Shown here in pieces: positions 23,356 through 31,906 of a stretch of DNA of 32,726 nucleotides (the stretch's first letter is position 1; the number at the start of each line of letters is the position of its first letter). This DNA is from Streptosporangiaceae bacterium (GTDB lineage Bacteria; Actinomycetota; Actinomycetes; Streptosporangiales; Streptosporangiaceae). Both the position numbers and the translations under genes were made by a program. The stretch covers positions 1 through 32,726 of the forward strand of contig JAOPYH010000266.1 in assembly GCA_025964715.1 (NCBI GenBank), written 5' to 3'. The notes under the pieces were generated by a model. It made no database searches and was not told the origin of the DNA. It saw only the letters and a list, made by a program, of their open reading frames with translations.

Positions 23356-23850
23356 CTACCGCTCGGCCGCGGTCCAGCCGTTGGCGGCCGAGCGGACCAG
23401 CGGCAGCGTTCGATGACGTACGGGGGTGGCGAGCGCGATGGTCGTCGACGCGCGCTCCACCCCCTGGACGTCCACGATCAGGTCGATGACGCGCTGCAGA
23501 TCGCGGTTGCTGCGTGCGACGATGCGGCACAGCATGTCCCCGGCACCGGTGATGGTGTGCGCCTCGATCACCTCGGGGATCACGGCCAGCCGCCCGGCGA
23601 CGGGGTCATGCCCCCCGACCTGCCGGATCTGCAAGGTCACGAACGCGGTCACCGCGTAGCCCAGCGCCGCTGGATCGATCTCCGGACCGAACCCTCTGAT
23701 CACGCCACGCTCGACCAGCCGGTCCAGCCTGGCCTGGACGGTGCCGCGGGCGACGCCGAGCCGCCGCGAGCACTCCAGGACGCCGATGCGCGGCTCCGCC
23801 GTCAGGAGCGCGATCAGCCGCCCGTCGAGCTCGTCGATCCCCGGATCCAT
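23356..23850 (-). CDS. Lrp/AsnC family transcriptional regulator
   Basis: A 164-residue regulator. The N-terminal winged helix-turn-helix spans about 1-55 (IDELDGRLIALLTAEPRIGV, then LGVARGTVQARLDRLVERGV). The C-terminal RAM domain has TAFVTLQIRQ, ITGAGDMLCRIVARS and GVERASTTIALATP; it binds amino acids or related ligands and assembles the protein into higher oligomers. ATG 23850 has GGAGTG 5-6 bases upstream and is preferred to GTG 23862. It is divergent from the hydroxyphenylpyruvate dioxygenase gene, with a Lrp-like site between them, so control of tyrosine catabolism by an aromatic amino acid is the natural hypothesis. Confidence 0.92.
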   Translation of the reverse strand: MDPGIDELDGRLIALLTAEPRIGVLECSRRLGVARGTVQARLDRLVERGVIRGFGPEIDPAALGYAVTAFVTLQIRQVGGHDPVAGRLAVIPEVIEAHTITGAGDMLCRIVARSNRDLQRVIDLIVDVQGVERASTTIALATPVRHRTLPLVRSAANGWTAAER

Positions 23851-23925
23851 CGCGCACTCCACTCACACGCTGGTCAGCACGTACAGATCGCCTAAAGCAT
23901 CCGGCTCTCTGGTGTACAGCTTGTC

Positions 23926-23940
23926 CAGCATATTCGCTTA
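23926..23940. promoter_or_regulatory. Candidate Lrp/AsnC binding site between lrp and hpd
   Basis: CAGCATATTCGCTTA matches 11 of 15 positions of the E. coli Lrp consensus YAGHAWATTWTDCTR, including all of the first nine. It sits in an unusually AT-rich patch midway between a divergent Lrp-family gene and its likely target. Actinobacterial Lrp sites need not follow the E. coli consensus. Confidence 0.4.
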
Positions 23941-23974
23941 CTCTTGCGCACACTGTAGTGACAGGCGACATTGA

Positions 23975-25102
<1,128 letters not shown>

Positions 25103-25151
25103 CCGCGCGGCCGGCGGGGCACCCTGATCGGCGCCGACCTCTGGCGCCGCT

Positions 25152-25176
25152 TGCCGGGCGTGCCCGTCACCCGGCA
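25152..25176. terminator. Inverted repeat after hppD, just before the first M1 peptidase gene
   Basis: TGCCGGG (25152-25158) and CCCGGCA (25170-25176) form a 7-base stem with an 11-base loop. It could end hppD transcription or sit in the promoter/leader of the peptidase, whose GTG starts 11 bases later. Confidence 0.4.
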
Positions 25177-25187
25177 GGCTGGGCCGG

Positions 25188-26666
25188 GTGACGGTCTCCC
25201 GAACCCATCGAAAACCTCCCCGGATCGTCGTCGCCGTGCTCGTCGTGGCGAGCGCCGTGGCGGCGTGCTCAGGCGGCGTCGACGGACCGGTCCCCGGCAG
25301 GCCGCGCCCGGCGAACGGGCCCCCGGCCGCGGGCGCCCCGTCGGTCGGCGACCCCTACACACCGGGCGACGGCAACGGGGGTTATGACGTCCAGCACTAC
25401 GACCTCAAGCTCCGGATCGACCCACGTGACAAGGCCAAGACCCTCGACGGGGTGGCGGAGCTCACCGCCCAGGCCACCCAGGCCCTGTCCCGCTTCGACC
25501 TCGACCTGTCCGGACTCGACGTGGCGGACGTGCGGGTCGACGGCGCCACCGCCCGGCACCGGCGAAAGGGCGAGGAGCTGATCATCTCCCCCGCGAAGCC
25601 ACTGCGGCGGGGCGCCAGGTTCACCGTCACGGTGCGCTACTCCGGCACGCCCAAGACGATCAATGATCCGATCCTGCAGCGGTACGGGTGGGTCCCGACC
25701 AGGGACGGCGTGTTCATCGCGTGTCAGCCCAGCGGCGCGCACACCTGGTTCCCGGCCAACGACCACCCCAGCGACAAGGCCACGTTCGACTTCCACATCA
25801 CGGTGCCGGCCGGCCTGACCGTGATCGCCAACGGCGAGCCGGCCGACGGGGCCGGCGCCGGGACGCCGAGTCCGCGCTTCGCCCGGGCCGCGAGCCGCGC
25901 GGACACCACCACCACGTGGCGGGTCAAGGAGCCGATGGCGACCTACCTCGCCACCGTCGATGTCGGCCGCTTCGACGTCCGTACGGGCAAGACCCCGGGT
26001 GGCATCCCCATCATCTCGGCCGTCGACCCGACGGTCCCGAGCGCCCGGATCGACCAGTTCAACGCCAAGAACGCCGAGATCACCGACGCGTGGGTGAAGC
26101 TGTTCGGCCCGTACCCCTTCTCCTCCACCGGAGGCATCGTCGACAACGCCGACGTCGCCTTCGCGCTCGAGACGCAGAACCGGCCGCTCTACGGCGCCTT
26201 CGGGTCCGAGGAGACGATCATGGCGCACGAGCTCGCCCACCAGTGGTTCGGCGACAGCGTGAGCCTGACCACCTGGAAGGACATCTGGCTCAATGAGGGG
26301 TTCGCGACCTACGCCGAGTGGATCTGGGCCGAGCGGTCCAGAGGTCAGACGGTCCAGCAGCAGTTCGACGCCCGCTACCGGCAGCCCGACAACCGTGAGC
26401 TCTGGGACGTACCCCCGGCCAACCCCGGGCGGGGGCAGTTGTTCGGCCGCTCTGTGTACGACCGGGGCGCCATGACCTTGCACGCACTCAGGCAGAAGGT
26501 GGGCGACCGGGCCTTCTTCGACATCCTCCGCACCTGGGCCGGCGAACATCGGCACGGTAACGCTACGACCGCGCAGTTCATCTCACTGGCGGAGCGGGTC
26601 TCGGGGAAACAACTCGACAGGTTCTTCCGGGTCTGGTTGTACGCACGGGGGCGCCCGTCCCTCTGA
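25188..26666 (+). CDS. M1 family zinc metallopeptidase, lipoprotein
   Basis: A 492-residue, probably membrane-anchored aminopeptidase-like enzyme. The signal sequence (IVVAVLVVASAVAAC) ends in a good lipobox VAAC with C27. A linker follows, then the N-terminal beta-domain (about 60-250) and the thermolysin-like catalytic domain. The zinc site is H347-E348-xx-H351 (HELAHQW) with E370 (NEGFATYAEW), the expected HExxH-18-E. The substrate-recognition equivalent of GAMEN reads FALETQNRP, and the likely catalytic Tyr is in SVYDRGAM. It lacks the large C-terminal helical domain of 850-residue M1 enzymes. GTG 25188 has no clear ribosome binding site. A paralogue follows directly. Confidence 0.92.
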   Translation: MTVSRTHRKPPRIVVAVLVVASAVAACSGGVDGPVPGRPRPANGPPAAGAPSVGDPYTPGDGNGGYDVQHYDLKLRIDPRDKAKTLDGVAELTAQATQALSRFDLDLSGLDVADVRVDGATARHRRKGEELIISPAKPLRRGARFTVTVRYSGTPKTINDPILQRYGWVPTRDGVFIACQPSGAHTWFPANDHPSDKATFDFHITVPAGLTVIANGEPADGAGAGTPSPRFARAASRADTTTTWRVKEPMATYLATVDVGRFDVRTGKTPGGIPIISAVDPTVPSARIDQFNAKNAEITDAWVKLFGPYPFSSTGGIVDNADVAFALETQNRPLYGAFGSEETIMAHELAHQWFGDSVSLTTWKDIWLNEGFATYAEWIWAERSRGQTVQQQFDARYRQPDNRELWDVPPANPGRGQLFGRSVYDRGAMTLHALRQKVGDRAFFDILRTWAGEHRHGNATTAQFISLAERVSGKQLDRFFRVWLYARGRPSL

Positions 26667-26804
26667 TGCGGCCCCCGGCGAGACCGGCCCCGGTCGCGGC
26701 GGCCACTCCGGCGGGCGCGGCGGGGTCAATCCTCGGCAACGTGTCCGCAAAGCCGCGGGAGGGAGCGCGACACCGATCGGTGCGGACCCACAGGGTGGTC
26801 CCTC

Positions 26805-28352
26805 GTGAAAGGGCCTCTTGGACGCGCGGCCGCCGCGGCGACCGCCGGCTGCATCCTCATGACCATCGACGGCAGCGGCGTGACGGCACGGTCGGCCACC
26901 GAGCCGGTGTCGCCGCCCGGCCTGCGGCCGTGGACCGCCGCGCACGCGTCGGCGTTCATGACCGGCCCGCCGGGACCGGCTTCGCCGGTCCCGCGACCGG
27001 CCCGAGGCGGCACACCGAACGGATGGGCCGCCTCACTGGCCCGGGGCTCCACAGGGCAACCGGGAGCGGCCGGGCTCGGGGACAAGTACTTCCCCGGCGC
27101 GGGCAATGACGGTTACGACGTCGCCGACTATCAGGTGGACCTTCATTACCGGCCACAGGGCCAGCGGGTCGACGCCGACGTCACCATCACCGCGGCGGCC
27201 ACGCAGGACCTCTCGGCCTTCAACCTGGACTTCCGCGGCCCTCGGATCACGGACCTGATCGTCAACGGCCTCCCGGCGGCCTACCGGCGCCACGGCCAGG
27301 AGCTGACGGTCACGCCGGCGAAGGCGCTCGCACGTGGGGAGGCCTTCACCACCGTGGTCCGCTACTCCGGACAGCCCCATCCGAGCCGCAGCCCCGGCCT
27401 GGGGTCCTACGGGTGGGTGTCGACCCGGGACGGCGCCATCGTGGCCGCCGAGCCGGACGGGGCCTCCACCTGGCTGCCGGTCAACGACCACCCGCGCGAC
27501 AAGGCCACCTACATCTTCCGGGTCACGGTCCCGAAGGACCTGCAGGTGCTCGCCAACGGCGAACCACACCCGCCGGTCACCCGGGGCGCCACCACGACCT
27601 ATGTGTGGACCGAGCGCTTCCCGATGGCCAGCTACCTCGCGATGGTGGCCATCGGCAGGTTCGAGATCCGGCGCGGCAGGGTCGGCGACATCCCGGTCAT
27701 CACCGGGGTGGACCCGCGGTTCGCCAAGGCGGCCGATCGCGTCCACGCGACCACCATGGAGGTGCTGCAGTGGGAGACCGAGGTCTTCGGTGACTACCCC
27801 TTTCACACCGCTGGTGCCGTGGTCGACGATCCGCGGCTGGGTTACGCCCTCGAGACCCAGGAGCGCCCGGTATATCTCGGCTTCGCGCCCGACGAGCGGT
27901 TCATCGTGCACGAACTCGCGCACCAGTGGTTCGGCAACAGCGTGAGCCCGTGGTCCTGGCAGGACGTCTGGCTCAACGAGGGATTCGCCACCTATGCCGA
28001 ATGGCTCTGGCGCGAGCACACGGGACAGGAGACCGCCCAGAAGATCTTCGAACGGCACTACCGCGAGCCGTCTCGGTCGTCCTTCTTCAGCCCCCCGCCC
28101 GGCAACCCGGGCGAGCATGGCATGTTCGGCCCCTCGATGTACGCGCGCGGCGCGATGTGCCTGCACGCGCTGCGGACCAAGGTCGGTGACGACAAGTTCT
28201 TCCGGATCCTGCGCGAATGGCCGGCCGCGCATCGATACGGCAACGCGAGCATCACGGAGTTCATCGTCTTCGCGGAGAAGATCGCCGGCACACAGCTCGA
28301 CCGGCTGTTCGTCAACTGGTTGTACAAAAAGGGCAAGCCGTCGCTCAGCTGA
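26805..28352 (+). CDS. M1 family zinc metallopeptidase, tandem paralogue
   Basis: A 515-residue relative of the preceding gene, with matching blocks throughout: GNDGYDVADYQVDL against GNGGYDVQHYDLKL, YGWVSTRDG against YGWVPTRDG, and NDHPRDKATY against NDHPSDKATF. The zinc site is H369-E370-xx-H373 with E392; YALETQERP replaces FALETQNRP, and SMYARGAM holds the likely Tyr. The N-terminus (about 1-90) is quite different: a weak signal-like segment with AATAGC and a long Pro/Gly/Ala linker, so export is likely but lipidation unclear. GTG 26805 has AGGGTGG 6 bases upstream. The two genes are 138 bases apart. The stop overlaps that of convergent ilvA. Confidence 0.92.
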   Translation: MKGPLGRAAAAATAGCILMTIDGSGVTARSATEPVSPPGLRPWTAAHASAFMTGPPGPASPVPRPARGGTPNGWAASLARGSTGQPGAAGLGDKYFPGAGNDGYDVADYQVDLHYRPQGQRVDADVTITAAATQDLSAFNLDFRGPRITDLIVNGLPAAYRRHGQELTVTPAKALARGEAFTTVVRYSGQPHPSRSPGLGSYGWVSTRDGAIVAAEPDGASTWLPVNDHPRDKATYIFRVTVPKDLQVLANGEPHPPVTRGATTTYVWTERFPMASYLAMVAIGRFEIRRGRVGDIPVITGVDPRFAKAADRVHATTMEVLQWETEVFGDYPFHTAGAVVDDPRLGYALETQERPVYLGFAPDERFIVHELAHQWFGNSVSPWSWQDVWLNEGFATYAEWLWREHTGQETAQKIFERHYREPSRSSFFSPPPGNPGEHGMFGPSMYARGAMCLHALRTKVGDDKFFRILREWPAAHRYGNASITEFIVFAEKIAGTQLDRLFVNWLYKKGKPSLS

Positions 28353-29559
28353 AGGCCAGCACGTATCCCTTGGCGCGCAGGCGGCCGAGCACGTCCTCGC
28401 AATGGTCGGGCCCGCGGGTCTCCAGGTGGAGGAGGACCTCGGCGTCCTCGACGTGCAGGCGGGCGGCCACCCGCTCGTGCATCACGTCGAGCACGTTGAC
28501 CTCGAGCTCGGCGAGCTCGCTCAACAGGGTCACCAGGGCGCCCGGCCGGTCCAGCAGCCGGCAGCGGACGACGAGATAGCGCCCCGCCACCGCGAGCCCG
28601 TGCCGGAGCACCTTGGCCAGCAGAAGCGGGTCGATGTTGCCCCCGGACAGCAGCGCCACCACGGGAGGCTTGAAGGCGTAGGCGTGCTCCAGCAGCGCGG
28701 CCACTCCCGCGGCCCCGGCGGGCTCCACGACCTGCTTGGACCGCTCGAGGCAGAGCAGCAGCGCCTGCGACAGCGACTCCTCGGATACGGTCACGACCGC
28801 GTCGACGAGCTTGGACACCAGCTCGAAGGTGAGGTCTCCGGGCCGGCCCACCGCGATGCCGTCCGCCATGGTCTGGCCCACGTCGACCCGCACAGGGGCC
28901 GCGGCGGCCAGCGAGGGCGGGAAGGCCGCGGCCCGCTTGGCCTGCACACCGATCACCTTGACCTCGGGCCTGAGCTCCTTGACCGCGACGGCCACGCCGG
29001 CCACCAGCCCGCCGCCACCCGTGGCGCTGACGATGGTGCGCACGTCAGGGCACTGCTCGAGGATCTCCAGGCCGATGGTGCCCTGTCCGGCGACCACATC
29101 CGGGTGATCGAACGGATGGATGAACACGCCCCCCTGCTCCTCGGCGTAGGCCTGCGCGGCGACCAGGCACTCGTCGACGGTGGGTCCGGGGAACAGCACG
29201 TCGGCGCCGTAGGCCCTGGTGGCGGCGACCTTGGGAAGCGGTGCCCCCTGGGGCATGAAGACCGTGGCCTTGCAGCCCAGCAGCGAGGCCGCGAACGCGA
29301 CGCCCTGAGCGTGGTTGCCGGCACTCGCGGCGACGACCCCGCGGGCCCGCTCGGCCTCGGTCAGCCGGGCGATCCGCACGTACGCCCCACGGATCTTGAA
29401 GGAGCCGGTGCGCTGGACGTTCTCGCACTTGAGATAGACCGGGCCGCCGGCGAGGTCGGAGAGATACCGCGAATGCAACAGCGGGGTGGAGACGGCGACG
29501 CCGCGCAGCAACTCGCCGGCCGCGCGGACCTCGGCAACGCCGACGGAATCCCAAGTCAT
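28345..29559 (-). CDS. ilvA: Threonine ammonia-lyase (PLP-dependent)
   Basis: Deaminates threonine to 2-oxobutanoate, the entry to isoleucine synthesis (or threonine catabolism). It has 404 residues: a PLP domain (about 1-320) with the Schiff-base lysine K55 (TGSFKIRGAY), AGNHAQGVAFAASLL, the phosphate-binding glycine loop ATGGGGLVAG and the SGGNID motif; then a single ACT-like domain (about 325-404, CRLLDRPGALVTLLSELAEL). The single ACT domain matches the short form found widely in actinobacteria rather than the long E. coli form. ATG 29559 is chosen because the longer reading to 29640 is Arg/Gly-rich and unlike the family. Its TGA and that of the convergent peptidase share the palindrome TCAGCTGA. 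Confidence 0.93.
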   Translation of the reverse strand: MTWDSVGVAEVRAAGELLRGVAVSTPLLHSRYLSDLAGGPVYLKCENVQRTGSFKIRGAYVRIARLTEAERARGVVAASAGNHAQGVAFAASLLGCKATVFMPQGAPLPKVAATRAYGADVLFPGPTVDECLVAAQAYAEEQGGVFIHPFDHPDVVAGQGTIGLEILEQCPDVRTIVSATGGGGLVAGVAVAVKELRPEVKVIGVQAKRAAAFPPSLAAAAPVRVDVGQTMADGIAVGRPGDLTFELVSKLVDAVVTVSEESLSQALLLCLERSKQVVEPAGAAGVAALLEHAYAFKPPVVALLSGGNIDPLLLAKVLRHGLAVAGRYLVVRCRLLDRPGALVTLLSELAELEVNVLDVMHERVAARLHVEDAEVLLHLETRGPDHCEDVLGRLRAKGYVLAFS

Positions 29560-29643
29560 GCCCAGAGTGTCGCATCTTCGAGGCCCTCCCCATCCGGCGC
29601 CACACCCCCGCCGCAGGCCGCGTCGCCGCGGCTGCGGCACGGA

Positions 29644-30603
29644 TCAGTCGGCGCTCCAGTAGCGGTCTCCGCTGTAGACCAGGGCGGCGGCGCCGATGAG
29701 CCCGGCCGTCTGGCCCAGCGCCGCTGGAACCACCCGGGCCTCGCGCGCGTAATCCATCCGGGCGTGCACCCGCAGGGTCTCCTCGATCGGGTCGAACAGC
29801 AGCGGCCCCGCCTGGGACAGGCCTCCCCCGATCGCGATGACGTCGAGGTCGCACAGGTGCGTCGCCGAGGCGATCGCCAGGCCCAGGGCCCGGCCGGCGC
29901 GCCGCAGCGCGGCGATGGCGACGGGGTGGCCCCGGGCGGCGTCGTCCGACAGGTCCTTGGCGCTCGCGCCCTGCCGCTCGGGGCGCCAGCCCTGTTCCCG
30001 GGCCCACGCGGCCAGGGCCGGGCCCCTGGCGATCGCCTCCAGACAGCCCCGGCCGCCGCACCCGCACGGCGGGCCGTCGGGATCGACCACCATGTGCCCG
30101 ATATGCCCCGCGTTCCCACGTGACCCGTCAATGAGGTGGCCGCCCAGGATCAACCCGCCGCCGACCCCCGTGGAGACCACCATGCCGAGCACGTTGTCGT
30201 TGCCCCGCCCCACGCCGCGCCAGTGCTCGGCGACCGCGACGCAGACGGCGTCATTGTGCACCCGTACGGGAAGGCCGGGATAACGCGCGCGCAGGCGATC
30301 CCGGAGCGGGAACCGGCGCCAGGCCGGGATGTTGAGGGGGGACACCTCGGCGGCCGGCCAGGTCATCGGGCCGCCGCAGCCCACCCCTACTCCGGTGATC
30401 TTCGGGGTGCCGCTGTCGGCGAGGAGCTTGTCCAGCAGCGCCCGGAGCGTGCGCCAGAGCACCTCGGGGTCCAGGTGCGGGCCGTTGGGGGTGTCCATGC
30501 GGTCGTAGGCGGCAAGCCGGCCGCCGGGCTCCACCAGCCCGACGGCCAGCTTTGTCCCGCCGATGTCCACGGCGAGCACGGGACCCTCACCACTCCGCGT
30601 CAT
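29644..30603 (-). CDS. ROK family sugar kinase (glucokinase-like)
   Basis: A 319-residue ROK protein. The N-terminal phosphate loop is VDIGGTKLAVGLV; the sugar site is near VHNDAVCVAVAEHW (catalytic Asp in HND) and STGVGGGLILGG. The zinc motif CGCGGRGCLE follows GHIGHMVVDP. These fit ATP-dependent glucokinases of the ROK group; the exact hexose is not determined by the sequence. No N-terminal helix-turn-helix is present, so it is a kinase rather than a ROK repressor. Its start lies 17 bases inside the end of the FIST gene upstream, so the two are probably co-transcribed and translationally coupled. Confidence 0.93.
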   Translation of the reverse strand: MTRSGEGPVLAVDIGGTKLAVGLVEPGGRLAAYDRMDTPNGPHLDPEVLWRTLRALLDKLLADSGTPKITGVGVGCGGPMTWPAAEVSPLNIPAWRRFPLRDRLRARYPGLPVRVHNDAVCVAVAEHWRGVGRGNDNVLGMVVSTGVGGGLILGGHLIDGSRGNAGHIGHMVVDPDGPPCGCGGRGCLEAIARGPALAAWAREQGWRPERQGASAKDLSDDAARGHPVAIAALRRAGRALGLAIASATHLCDLDVIAIGGGLSQAGPLLFDPIEETLRVHARMDYAREARVVPAALGQTAGLIGAAALVYSGDRYWSAD

Positions 30604-31753
30604 CGTCTCCTCCGAAGGCCAGGATCGAGGCGGTGAAGCCGTGGACGTGATTGCGGCCGCCGACAGGGCCGATCTCGCCGGCGGCGAAGAACCCGCCGAC
30701 GCCGGCCGGGCCGAAGGTTCGGCGCAGTGTCCGGATGTCGTGGTCGGAGTTCGGGAACATCGCCCTCCCCCGCCCGTTGCAGGAGAACAGCAGGGCGCCC
30801 TGCACCGGGCCCAGGTCGAACCGGTCGAGCAGCTCGGACAGGTCCCGGTCCGCGGCGCCGGCGTCGCGCACCTGGAAACGCACGGTCCGGCCGACCTCCA
30901 CCACGTCGCCGATCGCTATCGCGCCGTTGTCGGCGTCGGCGCCCACGACGCCGCGGACCAGAAAGTCACCACGTTCGTGTTCGTCGGCGTACTCGTCCAT
31001 CGCGACGCCGATGAGGAGCCCGGAGGCGGCGAGTTCCTGCTCGTCCTCGGGGAGCACCGTGACGATCTCCTCGAGCTTGTCCAGCGCGGGCGCACCGGCC
31101 AGCTCGTACAGGACGTTGTCCTCGGCCTTGGTCACGGCCATGGGAGGGCCGATCGGCCGGGCACCCTGGCTGACCACGGTGGCGGCGGTGACCTGCCCGC
31201 CCAGGATCACGCCCACGGCGCCCTCGTCGAAGACCTCGTCATCGACGAACAGCCTCGTGGAGCCGCGTTCGTCGCCGCCCGCGATCCCTCCGACGAGCGC
31301 CAGGCCCGGGAGGACGTCGCCGGAGCGCTCGACGAATGCGTCCACTGGGAAACTGTAGGGATCGGCGAGCAGGACTCCCACCACGTCGTCGTCGCGTCCG
31401 TCCGGCATGCCGACCACGACCAGCCGGTCCTCGGCCCGCAGGGTCTCCAGCCGGAAGGGCTCGATGCGCGCCCCTGGCAGGATCGCCGACCAGGCGCTCA
31501 CCGCGCTCGACTCCTCGACCCCCCGGTTTCCTCCGATGACGCCGCTGGCGCTGCAGCCGATGATCGTGCGGGCGTCCGCGACCTCCATGGCCCGCCGCGC
31601 CGCGGCCTCAACCATGTCCGGATCATCGCCGGTGACGAACACGCACATCAGGTCCGCCCGCCCGTGCAGCGGCGCCATCGCCTGCCGCACGGCCGATTCG
31701 GCCGCGGTGACAAGATCTGGTCCGAGGGCTAGTCCGTCGCCGAAGCGCGCCAT
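30587..31753 (-). CDS. FIST N- and C-domain sensor protein
   Basis: A 388-residue cytoplasmic protein with a FIST_N domain (about 10-215: TIIGCSASGVIGGNRGVEES, PGLALVGGIAGGDERG, VGVILGG) and a FIST_C domain (about 225-375: RDLSELLDRFDLGPVQGALL, then FSCNGRGRAMF and GFFAAGEIGPVGGRNHVHGF). FIST domains are proposed ligand sensors, possibly for amino acids, often fused to signalling domains; here the protein stands alone. ATG 31753 has a strong GGAGGTGGAG just upstream; the longer reading to 31822 is rejected. It overlaps the ROK kinase gene by 17 bases and is divergent from the AAA ATPase gene. The function in this context is unknown. Confidence 0.9.
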   Translation of the reverse strand: MARFGDGLALGPDLVTAAESAVRQAMAPLHGRADLMCVFVTGDDPDMVEAAARRAMEVADARTIIGCSASGVIGGNRGVEESSAVSAWSAILPGARIEPFRLETLRAEDRLVVVGMPDGRDDDVVGVLLADPYSFPVDAFVERSGDVLPGLALVGGIAGGDERGSTRLFVDDEVFDEGAVGVILGGQVTAATVVSQGARPIGPPMAVTKAEDNVLYELAGAPALDKLEEIVTVLPEDEQELAASGLLIGVAMDEYADEHERGDFLVRGVVGADADNGAIAIGDVVEVGRTVRFQVRDAGAADRDLSELLDRFDLGPVQGALLFSCNGRGRAMFPNSDHDIRTLRRTFGPAGVGGFFAAGEIGPVGGRNHVHGFTASILAFGGDDDAEW

Positions 31754-31831
31754 TGGCTCCACCTCCCTCGTACGGTGTTCGGATGTAGACCCGATTCTCC
31801 CTGCTCCACGGCCCGGCACCAAAACACCGAA

Positions 31832-31852
31832 GCCGCCGGCCCCTGCGGCGGC
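31832..31852. repeat. Hairpin in the FIST/AAA-ATPase divergent region
   Basis: GCCGCC (31832-31837) and GGCGGC (31847-31852) are exact inverted arms with a 9-base loop. They lie between divergent genes; no function can be assigned. Confidence 0.3.
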
Positions 31853-31893
31853 CGAACCACCCGACCCGGGTGCGAGGTCGGCCGGCGGCGACG

Positions 31894-31899
31894 TAGTGT
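31894..31899 (+). promoter_or_regulatory. -10 box of the AAA ATPase gene, leaderless type
   Basis: TAGTGT (TANNNT) ends 7 bases before GTG 31907, and there is no Shine-Dalgarno sequence. No convincing -35 box is visible. Confidence 0.45.
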
Positions 31900-31906
31900 C
31901 GATCTC

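Noticed and set aside
23921-23972. A firm promoter assignment for hppD (TTGCGC-17-GACATT or alternatives)
   Set aside because: Several equally weak -35/-10 pairings exist in this AT-rich stretch, so I could not choose one.
27994-30123. A 709-codon open frame on the plus strand over the M1 peptidase end, ilvA and the ROK kinase gene
   Set aside because: Antisense or out-of-frame to genes with intact catalytic motifs; low-complexity Gln/His/Gly/Asp composition.
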